Assembly: GCA_028707175.1 (NCBI GenBank)
Contig: JAQTUV010000003.1
Coordinates: 1 to 64,000 of the forward strand
Length of the DNA stretch: 64,000 nucleotides
DNA from: Sideroxydans sp.
GTDB taxonomy: Bacteria; Pseudomonadota; Gammaproteobacteria; Burkholderiales; Gallionellaceae
Reading direction: 5' to 3'
In this document: piece by piece, positions 1-9,164 of the stretch
Position numbering within the stretch: position 1 is the stretch's first letter
Layout: every line of letters begins with the position of its first letter
Translations under genes and position numbers: made by a program
Notes under the pieces: generated by a model
Databases searched by the model: none
What the model saw: only the letters and a program-made list of their open reading frames with translations
Told to the model about the DNA's origin: nothing

Positions 1-2
1 TT

Positions 3-464
3 GCGAAATGGACGTTTAACTACACACGATTGCAGCTGCTCACACAGAACAATTCACTTTACTTCACAGGGAATGGGCAATGGGGGCTGTCGAATCTTGA
101 TTCAGCCGAAAAGATGAGCGTGGGAGGCGCGTACAGCGTGCGCGCATACGACACGAGTGTGTTGTCTGGAGACAGTGGTTATTCTGGAACGGTCGAGTTG
201 CGCCATGACCTAGGCAGTTATGCGCAAGGCCAGTGGCAGGCCATTGCATTTGTTGATGGGGCTCATCTGATCATTAACAGCACGCCATGGGCGACCGGGA
301 AAAACACGGCCTCCTTGATGGGCAAAGGGGTTGGGCTGAATTGGTCGGGACCGAATCAATTGAGCGCCAAGGCTTACATCGCGAATCGTCTCGGTGTGAA
401 GCCGGAGTTGGTGACAGACAATGGCTCAACGCGGGTTTGGTTTGTAATGGCGAAGGGTTTTTAG
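3..464 (+). CDS. TpsB/FhaC/ShlB-type outer-membrane transporter, C-terminal part
   Basis: The reading frame is open from base 3, so the true start lies left of the window and only about 153 C-terminal residues are seen. The fragment has alternating polar/hydrophobic strands, a GGAYSVRAY motif and a GQWQAIAFVDGA strand, as in the C-terminal beta-barrel of ShlB/FhaC/HecB proteins, and it ends with Phe, as outer-membrane barrels usually do. Family knowledge: these proteins export a large TpsA partner across the outer membrane (two-partner secretion). The partner is not in the window. A TTG at 30 could start translation but would fall inside the barrel, so it is not used. An intrinsic terminator follows directly. 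Confidence 0.75.
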   Translation, partial: AKWTFNYTRLQLLTQNNSLYFTGNGQWGLSNLDSAEKMSVGGAYSVRAYDTSVLSGDSGYSGTVELRHDLGSYAQGQWQAIAFVDGAHLIINSTPWATGKNTASLMGKGVGLNWSGPNQLSAKAYIANRLGVKPELVTDNGSTRVWFVMAKGF

Positions 465-485
465 GTGCACACCGCAGCAGTCTGA

Positions 486-514
486 AACGGCGGGTTAAAC
501 CCGCCGTTTTTTAT
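486..514 (+). terminator. Intrinsic terminator between convergent genes
   Basis: A GC-rich inverted repeat (CGGCGGGT / ACCCGCCG) with a 2-4 nt loop is followed by six T. It lies between the TpsB-like gene (plus) and mlaA (minus) and reaches the mlaA stop codon. The A-rich left flank means it may also work weakly on the minus strand. Confidence 0.85.
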
Positions 515-1236
515 GGTGTTTCTTCTTCATCCTCATCTTCATATTTGATACGAGGCGGCTCTCCGTCATAGACCAAGCTTTGACGGCGCATCAAATAAAA
601 ATCTCGCAATGAGCTATAGCGGTCGATGGTGGCGTTATCCATCACTTTTTCTTGTTCCAATAAATTTACACGGGTGTTTAATGCATTCGCTGCCCATGCG
701 GTATTGCGCGTTGGTACATCTTGCGTATTGCTGATGACGCTGGCAAAGCTGTCGGCGTACAAACCCGCGCCATCTCTGAATGAGCTAGGTCCTAAAAGGG
801 GGAGCATCAGATAAGGGCCGCTATGCACGCCCCAATAGCCTAAAGTTTGTCCAAAATCCTCGTTGTGTTTTTCTAAGCGTTCCGTCACGTTAAGGAGGCC
901 GAAAATACCAAATGTCGAATTAAATATGACTCGGCTGCCATCACTTGCAGCCTGTGCAAATTTCAATTGCAGGAGGTCGTTTGCGGTGACAGTCACATCG
1001 TCCAAATTGGAAAAAAAATTATTTACTAATGTCTTGGCTGGAGCGGGCACGACTGCGGCATAACCCTTAGCGATGGGTTTGACGATAGCTTGATCGACCG
1101 TGTCATTGAATACAAACACCTTTCGATTGAGTGGCTCAAGCGGATCTTTATCTAAAGTATAGGCACTCAAATGTAGTGTGCTACATCCCGTTAATATCAG
1201 GCTGGTCAACACAAGTGAAAAACGTAGTGCGGGCAT
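511..1236 (-). CDS. mlaA: MlaA (VacJ) family outer-membrane lipoprotein
   Basis: 241 aa. The N-terminus is a lipoprotein signal with lipobox L-T-G-C, so Cys18 should be lipidated. The segment DPLEPLNRKVFVFND, typical of the MlaA/VacJ family, follows, and the body matches the family in length and motifs (GYWGVHSGPYLMLPLLGPSS). Family role: MlaA sits in the outer membrane with porins, removes phospholipids from the outer leaflet and passes them to MlaC. The C-terminus is acidic (many Glu/Asp). The gene begins 2 nt after the upstream rbgA-like gene, so the two are probably co-transcribed. No mlaBCDEF genes are in the window. Confidence 0.92.
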   Translation of the reverse strand: MPALRFSLVLTSLILTGCSTLHLSAYTLDKDPLEPLNRKVFVFNDTVDQAIVKPIAKGYAAVVPAPAKTLVNNFFSNLDDVTVTANDLLQLKFAQAASDGSRVIFNSTFGIFGLLNVTERLEKHNEDFGQTLGYWGVHSGPYLMLPLLGPSSFRDGAGLYADSFASVISNTQDVPTRNTAWAANALNTRVNLLEQEKVMDNATIDRYSSLRDFYLMRRQSLVYDGEPPRIKYEDEDEEETP

Positions 1237-1238
1237 AT

Positions 1239-2144
1239 CTATCTATGTTCTGTATCAGAAGAGAGTGGATTATAAGCGGAATCTAATATTGTTTGCATCA
1301 TTGAGGCGCGTGACTGAGGGCTTTCTAAGCTGATACGCCCCAATGTGCCGGTACGAAAATCTTGTAGCAGCATCATTGCAGCCTTCTCGAAATCGAACTC
1401 TTTGCCACGGATGCGAAAGCCTCGTAATTGTGCAATATGTTCAACCAGTCCTACGCCATCCATATTCGTTGTGTCGCATTTGTAGCGTTGTTGCACAAGT
1501 AATGGATAGCGCTCGATCAGGATGTCACCGAGGAAGGCGGCCACTTCATCATCAATGATGGCATTGCGACCGATGCTATGGCTTGCCGCAAGCATCATGC
1601 CATCACTTGGGTATTCGATCTTTGGCCACATTAAGCCGGGTGTATCGATCAATGTCGTTCTGTCATCAAGATTGAAGCTTTGCTGATTCTTGGTAATGGC
1701 AGGCTCGTCACCTACCGCTGCAACACGGCGTTTAAGCAAGGTATTCATCAAGGTGGACTTGCCCACATTGGGGATGCCCATAATCATGATGCGCAAAGGC
1801 TTTAATGTCGTGCCACGTTGAGGGGCGAGTGGTAGGCAGAGCTTAGGGATCTTGGCCGCATCGCCCGCTTTTTTACAAGACAGGGCGACAGCGTGCACCC
1901 CTTCTTGTTGATTGAAATGATCCAACCAAGCCTGAGTCACCACAGGATCAGCTAGATCGGTTTTATTCAATACCTTCAAGCAAGGCCGCTGGCGATGCAG
2001 ACGTAACTCGCGGATCAGTGGGTTGCTTCCCGCTTCTGGCACGCGTGCATCCAATACCTCGATGACTACATCAATACGTGCCATCGTCTCCGCAGCCTTT
2101 CTGCGTGCTGACGTCATGTGACCTGGAAACCATTGGATAGCCAT
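1239..2144 (-). CDS. rbgA: Ribosome biogenesis GTPase, YlqF/RbgA family
   Basis: 301 aa. The GTPase motifs are in circularly permuted order: G4 NKTD at about residues 60-63, then G1 GIPNVGKST at 123-131, then G3 DTPG at 167-170. This arrangement, with the N-terminal IQWFPGHM, identifies the YlqF/RbgA family. Family knowledge: RbgA acts in late assembly of the 50S subunit in Bacillus; in proteobacteria the role is less well tested. It is the first gene of a two-gene minus-strand unit with mlaA. Confidence 0.9.
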   Translation of the reverse strand: MAIQWFPGHMTSARRKAAETMARIDVVIEVLDARVPEAGSNPLIRELRLHRQRPCLKVLNKTDLADPVVTQAWLDHFNQQEGVHAVALSCKKAGDAAKIPKLCLPLAPQRGTTLKPLRIMIMGIPNVGKSTLMNTLLKRRVAAVGDEPAITKNQQSFNLDDRTTLIDTPGLMWPKIEYPSDGMMLAASHSIGRNAIIDDEVAAFLGDILIERYPLLVQQRYKCDTTNMDGVGLVEHIAQLRGFRIRGKEFDFEKAAMMLLQDFRTGTLGRISLESPQSRASMMQTILDSAYNPLSSDTEHR

Positions 2145-2430
2145 GCTTGAGATACCGTGGGTGTTATGTGCTACTGAGAGCGGGCACGCATTTTAACTGT
2201 AAACATGGCAGAAAACCTGTTTGGGAATTCATTCAAATAAGCATTTAATTCAGTTGCTGAGAGGAGGGGAGCGTACCTTTAGATGAAGAGTATCTCGTTG
2301 TAAGTTATGCAGCTCCGATATCACGCGACATTTAGGGCGCGATTGTTCTAACATGGATGATATTTGCTCGAATATTCTGAGTGCTCACTTCTAATAATGA
2401 ATTAGATTAAGTCTTTCAAAAATTATAGTT
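2145..2430. other. Intergenic region between divergent genes
   Basis: 286 bases between rbgA (minus) and the COG4255 gene (plus). AT-rich stretches near 2215-2250 and 2380-2430 may hold the divergent promoters, but I could not fix -35/-10 pairs. No hairpin, repeat or small gene stands out. Confidence 0.4.
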
Positions 2431-3447
2431 ATGAAACATCTTCATTGGGTTGCTCCAGATTTATTACTTCCTGCGGACGAGATGCGCAATGTGGCATCGG
2501 GTTTGGTACTACCTTATTTGGCGAAAATATTGGCGCGCAGTCAGCAAAGTATCATGGAGGCTCAGAGCTTAGAGCGGTTAGTGTGTAGACGATTCAATAC
2601 GCAATCCGTTGCGCCTATTCGTGCCCAGTCGGATGGGCTTGATGTGCGTGATGGATTTTGGCTTTGTGCCGATCCTGTACATCTTCAATTACAACAATCT
2701 CAAGTTAATTTGTTGGCCAATATGTCGTGTACTGCTGAAGAGGCCTCGGCCGTGTGCCATTCCTTGAATGAATACTTTGCTCAAGATGGATTAAGTTTCT
2801 TTGCGCCTTTGTCTCGGCGCTGGTATGTACGCGCGTCTCAATCGAGCGAGGTTAGTCTGACGTCCCTTCGTACAGCCAATGGCCGTGATGTTAAACCGTA
2901 CCAACCTCAAGGGAGGGATGCCTTGCGCTGGAAGCGTGTGATGAACGAAGTGCAGATGTTATTGCACACGCATCCGGTGAATGTGGCACGGGAGGTAAAA
3001 GGATTGCTTCCCATTAACAGTCTGTGGCTATGGGGAGCGGGCGTGACGGGTCCGTTGCAAACTGATATAGAGATAGTTGGGGGCGGTGAGGAAGTCAGTG
3101 CGGCATTGGCATGTGTCGCTATGGCAACATCAGCAACTACGCTGCAAGAGATGTTGACTGGTCAGAGTAAAGAAGGCTTATGGGTGACGACAGCGCTAAA
3201 TGACGCTTGGCAGCAAGGGGATTTATACGGTTGGCGAGAGCATATGGAATACGTGGAGCGTGACGTGGCAATGCCTATTTGGAATGCATTGTGTGATGGT
3301 CGTTTGCAGTCTGTGTCGATTGAGGTGCCAATGGAGTCAGGCAATAGGCGATTTGAATTGGATCGCCTTGGAGTTTGGCGGCTTTGGCGTCAGAGAAAAC
3401 CGTTGGAAAGCTATTGCGTAGCATCCTGCGTAATGGGAGGAAATTGA
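2431..3447 (+). CDS. Conserved hypothetical protein, COG4255 (phosphoglycerate-mutase-like annotation)
   Basis: 338 aa, soluble, no signal peptide. The sequence resembles a betaproteobacterial family often annotated as cofactor-independent phosphoglycerate mutase-like or RpfE-like. The recognisable part is the central PINSLWLWGAG segment (about residues 192-202). I see no metal-binding or catalytic motif of true phosphoglycerate mutases, so no enzymatic activity is claimed. It ends 4 nt before the mechanosensitive channel gene, and the two are probably one transcript. The family assignment is from memory of the motif. Confidence 0.55.
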   Translation: MKHLHWVAPDLLLPADEMRNVASGLVLPYLAKILARSQQSIMEAQSLERLVCRRFNTQSVAPIRAQSDGLDVRDGFWLCADPVHLQLQQSQVNLLANMSCTAEEASAVCHSLNEYFAQDGLSFFAPLSRRWYVRASQSSEVSLTSLRTANGRDVKPYQPQGRDALRWKRVMNEVQMLLHTHPVNVAREVKGLLPINSLWLWGAGVTGPLQTDIEIVGGGEEVSAALACVAMATSATTLQEMLTGQSKEGLWVTTALNDAWQQGDLYGWREHMEYVERDVAMPIWNALCDGRLQSVSIEVPMESGNRRFELDRLGVWRLWRQRKPLESYCVASCVMGGN

Positions 3448-3451
3448 AATT

Positions 3452-4993
3452 ATGAATTTTTGGGATACGGTCAGAACATTTTTCTGGGGTGATGAATCAT
3501 TTCCAATGTTGGTGATGGTGCTGTCAATCTTTACTTTGCTCTTCTACTTTAGGCGTGAAGAGCGCGCCAGCTTGATCAATACGTTGGGATTTTACTTTGC
3601 CTGCTTACTCGGGCTTTTTGTGAGTGGGCTGGTTTTTGCACTGGAGTTTCAACGCGCTGCCAACATCTTGCACGAGGTCTTCGTAATAGGCTTGGGTGTT
3701 GCGGTGATTCGTTTGTGGGGGCAACTCGTTTTTCGCCTTTTATTGCCATCGGTCAGATTGACGCCGCCACGCATCACAGAAGATATCTTCGTCATCGTTG
3801 CTTATGTGGCGTGGTTCATGGTGCGTCTGCGCTATGCAGGCTTGGATCTGGGGAGCATCTTGGCAACATCTGCGGTGATTACTGCGGTCATTGCTTTTGC
3901 CATGCAAGATACTTTGGGAAATATCTTGGGCGGTTTGGCGTTGCAACTTGATAACTCGATTGAGGTGGGAGATTGGATCAAAGTCGATGATATTTCCGGA
4001 AAAGTAGTGGATATTCGCTGGCGCTCAACTTTGGTTGAAACGCGTAATTGGGAGACCGTGGTGTTCCCTAATTCGCAGTTGATGAAAAACAAATTTTTAG
4101 TCTTGGGTCGCCGCACTGATGAGCCAGTGCAGTGGCGACGTTGGGTATGGTTCAACGTGGGCTTGGATATTGCCCCTTCTAGGGTAATCAATGTGGTCGA
4201 GACAGCTATCCTAAACACCGATATTGCCAATGTGGCTAAGAATCCTCAGCCCAATTGTGTCTTAATGGATATGGATAATAAGGGGTATGCCCGTTATGCC
4301 TTGCGGTATTGGCTGACGGACCTTGCTCCAGATGATCCTACTGATGGCGCGATACGTTGGCACATCATAACGGCGTTGCAGCGTGCAGGTATGAAGCTTG
4401 CGCTGGAAGAAAAAAGTATTCACATCACTAAAGAAAATGAGAAATACGATGAAGTCATTCATCAGCGTGAAGTGCTGTTACGGATAAAAACATTGCGCCG
4501 AGTTGAACTGTTTGCCGCGATGACAGAGGCAGAGCTTAAATCGATTGCTGAGCGTTTGCGATATGCCCCATTCTCACGAGGCAACATCATCACCCAGCAA
4601 GGTGACGAACGTTCGCACTGGTTGTACATCATCATCAACGGTGAGGCGGAGGTGTATTTGACTACGCCAGAAGGTGAGCGTCGCTCGATCAATGTGTTAG
4701 GTAAAGGGCATTTCTTTGGAGAGATGGCATTGCTTACCGGTGCGCCACGCCGCGCATCGGTGATTGCGAAGACGGATGTAGAATGTTATCGACTCGATAA
4801 GGAAGCATTCGAGGAGATTTTGTTGGCTAGGCCCTCAATCGCAGATGAGGTATCTCACATCTTGGCGGTTCGTACAGCTCAGTTAGATCACGCAGTGATA
4901 GATATTGGTGCAAGCTCATCTCAGCGTGACTTGTCGCAACAACGAAGCGAGATTTTAGCGACCATCAAACGCTTTTTCTCTTTGAATATTTAG
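3452..4993 (+). CDS. MscS-type channel fused to a cyclic-nucleotide-binding domain
   Basis: 513 aa. About five hydrophobic segments occupy residues 10-160, followed by the MscS pore/beta domain (AFAMQDTLGNILGGLALQ near 155, then DWIKVDDISGKVVDIRWRST). Residues about 350-480 form a CAP_ED/cNMP-binding fold, with GEAEVYL, GHFFGEMALLTGAPRRASV and a phosphate-binding-cassette-like E-A-L-L-x-G-x-P-R-R-A. Family knowledge: MscS channels relieve osmotic downshock; the fused domain suggests gating by cAMP or another nucleotide (inference). It follows the COG4255 gene by 4 nt. The start ATG at 3452 is preceded by GGAGG. Confidence 0.88.
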   Translation: MNFWDTVRTFFWGDESFPMLVMVLSIFTLLFYFRREERASLINTLGFYFACLLGLFVSGLVFALEFQRAANILHEVFVIGLGVAVIRLWGQLVFRLLLPSVRLTPPRITEDIFVIVAYVAWFMVRLRYAGLDLGSILATSAVITAVIAFAMQDTLGNILGGLALQLDNSIEVGDWIKVDDISGKVVDIRWRSTLVETRNWETVVFPNSQLMKNKFLVLGRRTDEPVQWRRWVWFNVGLDIAPSRVINVVETAILNTDIANVAKNPQPNCVLMDMDNKGYARYALRYWLTDLAPDDPTDGAIRWHIITALQRAGMKLALEEKSIHITKENEKYDEVIHQREVLLRIKTLRRVELFAAMTEAELKSIAERLRYAPFSRGNIITQQGDERSHWLYIIINGEAEVYLTTPEGERRSINVLGKGHFFGEMALLTGAPRRASVIAKTDVECYRLDKEAFEEILLARPSIADEVSHILAVRTAQLDHAVIDIGASSSQRDLSQQRSEILATIKRFFSLNI

Positions 4994-5052
4994 CTTGTGG
5001 CATCGCATGTTGTATCATGCGCCCCTGTTTTTGAATCTCCGAGACATTGAAT

Positions 5053-6021
5053 ATGAAACTGACCTTCCTAGATTTCGAACAATCGATATCCGATCTTGAG
5101 AACAAGATCGAGCAATTGCGTTACGTGCAAGATGATTCAGCACTAGATATTTCTGATGAGATTGATCGCTTACAAAAGAAGAGCCAGACACTGACCAAAG
5201 ATATCTATGCCAAGCTCACGCCATGGCAGATATCCCAAGTGTCGCGCCACCCACAGCGTCCGTACACCTTGGACTACATCGAACATCTGTTCACTGATTT
5301 CGAAGAATTGCATGGTGATCGCGCTTATGCCGATGATGCCGCTATCGTAGGTGGCTTGGCACGTTTTAACGGTCAGAGCGTGATGGTCATCGGCCATCAA
5401 AAAGGCCGCGATACGAAAGAGCGTCAATACCGCAATTTTGGTATGCCTCGTCCCGAAGGCTATCGTAAGGCGATGCGCCTGATGCGCTTGGCAGAGAAAT
5501 TCGGCATCCCCATCATGACTTTCATCGACACACCGGGGGCTTATCCTGGCGTGGGTGCAGAAGAACGTGGTCAATCTGAAGCCATCGGTAAGAACCTGTA
5601 TGTGATGGCGGAGCTGCGTACTCCCATCATCTGCACTATCATTGGCGAAGGTGGTTCTGGCGGTGCGTTGGCGGTTGCCGTTGGTGACGCGATGCTGATG
5701 TTGCAGTACGCCACTTATTCCGTCATCTCTCCCGAAGGTTGCGCTTCCATCTTGTGGAAGAGCGCTTCCAAAGCGGAAGAAGCTGCCGACACCTTGGCGA
5801 TCACGGCCACACGTTTGAAGGCGTTGGGCTTGGTCGATAAGATCGTAAGCGAACCTTTGGGTGGTGCGCATCGTGATTACGAAGCGACCATGGCTAACGT
5901 GAAAAAAGCATTGGTCGATGCCCTCAAACAAGCTCAAAGCAAGCCTACTGGCGATCTGCTGCAAGAGCGCTTCAATCGCTTGATGGGTTATGGCAAGTTC
6001 AAGGAAATCGAGCTTAGCTGA
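5053..6021 (+). CDS. accA: Acetyl-CoA carboxylase carboxyltransferase subunit alpha
   Basis: 322 aa from ATG 5053; an in-frame TTG two codons earlier is less likely. Family features are all present: the N-terminal helical [10 protein letters not shown], the carboxyltransferase core [28 protein letters not shown], and [10 protein letters not shown] for oxyanion stabilisation. With AccD it transfers the carboxyl group from biotin to acetyl-CoA, making malonyl-CoA for fatty-acid synthesis. A TATCAT -10-like hexamer lies about 30 nt upstream. The 3' end overlaps the tilS start by 32 nt, an order common in betaproteobacteria. Confidence 0.97.
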   Translation: MKLTFLDFEQSISDLENKIEQLRYVQDDSALDISDEIDRLQKKSQTLTKDIYAKLTPWQISQVSRHPQRPYTLDYIEHLFTDFEELHGDRAYADDAAIVGGLARFNGQSVMVIGHQKGRDTKERQYRNFGMPRPEGYRKAMRLMRLAEKFGIPIMTFIDTPGAYPGVGAEERGQSEAIGKNLYVMAELRTPIICTIIGEGGSGGALAVAVGDAMLMLQYATYSVISPEGCASILWKSASKAEEAADTLAITATRLKALGLVDKIVSEPLGGAHRDYEATMANVKKALVDALKQAQSKPTGDLLQERFNRLMGYGKFKEIELS

Positions 6022-7330
6022 GTCTGTTGCGGCGCGTCTCGCGCCGCTTCTTCCATCACACTGCAACATCCTCATCGGTTTGAGCGGCGGAATGGATTCC
6101 GTCGTTCTGTTGCATCTGCTTCAATCCATCGCGCCCCGTTTTCAGTGGCGACTTTCCGCAATCCATGTTCATCACGGTATCAGTCCCAATGCGGATGCTT
6201 GGGCTGAGTTTTGCGCCAAGCTATGCACGCTGCATAACATCCCTTTGCAAGTCGAGCGTGTCGACATCACCTCTTTGCGAGACGAGCATGGTGTCGAGGC
6301 GGCAGCGCGCAAGTTGCGGCACAAAGCCTTTTTGAACCAAGTGTGTGACTTCGTGGCGCTGGCTCATCATGCCGATGATCAAGCTGAGACCTTGATGTTG
6401 CAGTTACTGCGAGGTGCTGGCGTAAAGGGAGTTTCGGCGATGCCTGTGTTGAAACTCGCCAATCCTCTGATGCACGCTACAGTACGTCCTTTACTCGATG
6501 TTTCGCGTGAGCAGTTGCGCGACTACGCGACTCAGAACGGTTTGACGTGGATAGAAGACGAGAGCAATGCCGATGTGCGTTATCCACGCAATTTCTTAAG
6601 ACATCAGATTCTTCCTGAATTGGCAGAGCGCTTTCCGCAGTATCGAGAGACGCTCGCGCGGAGTGCCCGACATTTTGCGGAAGCGACTCAGCTGATGGAT
6701 GATCTTGCGCAACTGGATGCAGCGTCAGCTTTTGATGGTGAGACGCTCGATGTGGGGGCGCTAGGGGCATTGAGTTCGTCGAGAGCTAAGAATCTATTGC
6801 GCTATTTCCTGCATGTGCGTGGGGCAGCGATGCCGCAGTCTGTGCAGATCGACGATATGTTGCGGCAGCTATGCGAAGCACGCGAAGATGCGGTTGTATG
6901 TGTGGCCTTCGGTGAGTGGGAAGTGAGGCGCTACCAAGACAGAATCTACGTGATGCCGATCCTAGGTGACTTCGATCGCACTGTCGTTTTGGCATGGTCG
7001 GGAGAGGCTGAACTTGTTTGGTCTGCCTTGAATGCAAAGTTGATATTTTCGGAGGGGGGCAGCACCGGCATCAGTGTTGAGAAGTTGAAAGGTGAGTGCC
7101 TCTCTTTGCGTCTGCGCTCCGGTGGGGAATCTTTACGCCTCCATCACAAAGGTAAAAATCGCAGCTTGAAGAACATATTACAAGAGAAACACATTCCGCC
7201 GTGGCAGCGAGAACGACTGCCGTTGCTGTATCGCGGAAATGAGCTGGTGGCGATCATCGGGGTTGCTATTCATGCCGAATATCAGGCTAGAGAAGGTGAA
7301 AAAAGCCTGTTGGTGTCTTGGGAAAAATAG
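5990..7330 (+). CDS. tilS: tRNA(Ile)-lysidine synthetase
   Basis: 446 aa. The N-type ATP pyrophosphatase P-loop SGGMDS lies near residues 31-36, followed by [12 protein letters not shown] and the [19 protein letters not shown] helix typical of TilS. The C-terminal part has the TilS substrate-binding and C-terminal domains ([21 protein letters not shown]). TilS converts C34 of the CAU-anticodon tRNA-Ile2 to lysidine, which is essential for AUA decoding. The chosen ATG at 5990 overlaps accA by 32 nt and gives a normal N-terminus. Translation is probably coupled to accA. Confidence 0.95.
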   Translation: MASSRKSSLAESVAARLAPLLPSHCNILIGLSGGMDSVVLLHLLQSIAPRFQWRLSAIHVHHGISPNADAWAEFCAKLCTLHNIPLQVERVDITSLRDEHGVEAAARKLRHKAFLNQVCDFVALAHHADDQAETLMLQLLRGAGVKGVSAMPVLKLANPLMHATVRPLLDVSREQLRDYATQNGLTWIEDESNADVRYPRNFLRHQILPELAERFPQYRETLARSARHFAEATQLMDDLAQLDAASAFDGETLDVGALGALSSSRAKNLLRYFLHVRGAAMPQSVQIDDMLRQLCEAREDAVVCVAFGEWEVRRYQDRIYVMPILGDFDRTVVLAWSGEAELVWSALNAKLIFSEGGSTGISVEKLKGECLSLRLRSGGESLRLHHKGKNRSLKNILQEKHIPPWQRERLPLLYRGNELVAIIGVAIHAEYQAREGEKSLLVSWEK

Positions 7331-7333
7331 AGC

Positions 7334-7339
7334 TATGAT
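7334..7339 (+). promoter_or_regulatory. Possible -10 element for dctPQM
   Basis: TATGAT lies 55 nt upstream of the dctP ATG, right after the tilS stop. A weak TTGGTG at 18 nt spacing could be the -35. It is supported only by similarity to the consensus. Confidence 0.3.
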
Positions 7340-7393
7340 GCGCCGACAATAAGTTGTAACAACCGTGTCGCTAATCTACTTTGGGAGAGAAAA

Positions 7394-8395
7394 ATGAATA
7401 AAGTAAGCGTGTTGTGTAGTGCCTTGTTGTTAAGTCTGTCTCTGTCCGTCTCCGCCGAACCCATCGTTATCAAATTCAGTCACGTCGTTGCTAACAGCAC
7501 GCCTAAAGGGAAAGCTGCGGATTTCTTTGCCAAACGTGCCGATGAATTGACCAAGGGTAAGGTAAAAGTTGAGGTCTATCCGAACAGTTCTTTGTACAAA
7601 GACAAAGAAGAGATGGAGGCTTTGCAGATCGGTGCGGTGCAGATGTTGGCTCCGTCCCTTGCGAAGTTCGGCCCACTCGGTGTCAAAGAATTTGAAGCAT
7701 TCGATTTCCCGTTTATCTTTGATGACTATGCAGATTTGCATAAAGTCACCCAAGGTCCAATTGGTGCAAGCCTGCTCGCCAAGTTAGAGCCGAAGGGCAT
7801 CAAAGGCTTGTCTTTCTGGGATAACGGTTTCAAGTCTTTCTCTGCAAATACGCCCATCAAATCCCCAGCCGACTTGAGAGGTAAGAAGATGCGTATCCAA
7901 TCTTCAAAAGTGTTGGATGAGCAGATGCGTTCTGTAGGCGCGTTGCCACAGGTGATGGCGTTCTCTGAGGTGTATCAAGCATTATCAACAGGTGTGGTCG
8001 ATGGCACAGAAAATCCAATCTCCAATCTTTACACGCAGAAGATGCATGAAGTTCAAAAGAACCTGACACTGACTAATCACGGCTATCTGGGCTATGCGGT
8101 CATCGTGAACAAGAAATTTTGGGATGAACTCCCTGCTGATGTTCGTGGCAAGTTAGAACAAGCCATGAAAGAGGCGACGGTTTATGCCAACAAGATTGCG
8201 CAGGAAGAGAATGACAATGCATTGGCCGAAGTGAAGAAGAGTGGCAAGACCGCCGTTTATGTGCCCAGCAAAGAAGAGCGCATGGCATTTAAGAAGGCAA
8301 TGGCACCTGTGCATACCAAGATGGCTGATCGCGTAGGCGGGGACTTGCTTAAGTCCATCTACAAAGAAACAGGCTTTGATCCAAGTAAGTTGTAA
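7394..8395 (+). CDS. dctP: TRAP transporter solute-binding protein, DctP family
   Basis: 333 aa with a Sec signal peptide (to about residue 21, cleavage after VSA). The mature part begins EPIVIKFSHVVANSTPKGKAA, typical of DctP/SiaP binding proteins, and contains the conserved IQSSKVLDEQ and ALSTGVVDGTENP segments, which in the family include the carboxylate-binding Arg region. It should capture a C4-dicarboxylate or similar organic acid in the periplasm and deliver it to DctQM. A strong RBS (GGGAGAG) precedes ATG 7394. An intercistronic hairpin follows it. Confidence 0.93.
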   Translation: MNKVSVLCSALLLSLSLSVSAEPIVIKFSHVVANSTPKGKAADFFAKRADELTKGKVKVEVYPNSSLYKDKEEMEALQIGAVQMLAPSLAKFGPLGVKEFEAFDFPFIFDDYADLHKVTQGPIGASLLAKLEPKGIKGLSFWDNGFKSFSANTPIKSPADLRGKKMRIQSSKVLDEQMRSVGALPQVMAFSEVYQALSTGVVDGTENPISNLYTQKMHEVQKNLTLTNHGYLGYAVIVNKKFWDELPADVRGKLEQAMKEATVYANKIAQEENDNALAEVKKSGKTAVYVPSKEERMAFKKAMAPVHTKMADRVGGDLLKSIYKETGFDPSKL

Positions 8396-8404
8396 TTAAA
8401 ACAC

Positions 8405-8434
8405 CACCCGCCAGCCTGATGGCGTTGGCGGGTG
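8405..8434 (+). other. Intercistronic hairpin between dctP and dctQ
   Basis: A 9-bp GC stem (CACCCGCCA / TGGCGGGTG) has a second small GCC/GGC stem inside. There is no T tract after it; an A run follows. Such hairpins after binding-protein genes often protect the upstream mRNA and lower permease expression (general knowledge, inferred here). Confidence 0.6.
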
Positions 8435-8480
8435 CAGTCTAAAAAAATAACAAGTTTGTCACCGACCAGGGGGGCTGTCT

Positions 8481-9164
8481 GTGAAATATCTCGATCATCT
8501 TGAGGAGTGGCTGATTACCCTCCTGATGGCGGGGGCGACATTGATTATTTTCGTCGCCGTCGTCCATCGTTACGCAGCCAGTAACACTGGCAGTATTCCC
8601 GCTTTGCAAGATTGGTTGCTAACGCTGAATTTCACGTGGGCACAGGAACTTACCATCATCATGTTCGTATGGATGGCCAAGTTCGGTGCGGCTTATGGTG
8701 TGCGCACGGGTATTCACGTTGGTGTCGATGTGCTGATTAATCGGCTCGACGATAAGATGCGCCGTAAATTCATCGTATTCGGATTGCTCTCTGGCGCGCT
8801 TTTTACGGTCATCGTTGCTTCCTTAGGGGGCTATTTCGTGTGGGAGAACGGCGCTCACTATGCTTTCCTGCAGATGACGGATTTACCCGTTGGTGATGTG
8901 CCAGAAGGGCCGACCACCCCTGACTTGGAATGGCCGACTTGGATCGTCTATTCAGCTATCCCGCTGGGGACGAGTCTGATGTGCTTCCGATTTCTGCAAG
9001 TGTTGGTGATCTTCATTAAAACGGGAGAATTGCCGCACCACGACCACGGTCACGTCGATGGCCTAGACGATGACAAACCTGCAGTCGATGCCAATGTGTA
9101 TGCGATGGATGACAATTTGCATCCGTCCGATAGTGCCAGGGATGAGAAGGGAGGCAAAAAATGA
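8481..9164 (+). CDS. dctQ: TRAP transporter small permease, DctQ family
   Basis: 227 aa, GTG start at 8481 giving M-K-Y-L-D-H-L-E-E-W, a usual DctQ N-terminus. Four hydrophobic segments lie at about residues 12-32, 50-75, 95-118 and 150-172, with the family segment FTWAQELTIIMFVWMAKFGAAYGVR. The C-terminus is unusual: about 50 polar residues with a His/Asp-rich stretch (HHDHGHVDGLDDDKP). It is the small membrane subunit that pairs with DctM. The stop overlaps the dctM start by 4 nt. Confidence 0.92.
   Translation: MKYLDHLEEWLITLLMAGATLIIFVAVVHRYAASNTGSIPALQDWLLTLNFTWAQELTIIMFVWMAKFGAAYGVRTGIHVGVDVLINRLDDKMRRKFIVFGLLSGALFTVIVASLGGYFVWENGAHYAFLQMTDLPVGDVPEGPTTPDLEWPTWIVYSAIPLGTSLMCFRFLQVLVIFIKTGELPHHDHGHVDGLDDDKPAVDANVYAMDDNLHPSDSARDEKGGKK

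Noticed and set aside
5170-6075. 301-codon minus-strand frame over accA
   Set aside because: A shadow of the strongly coding accA frame; composition is not protein-like.
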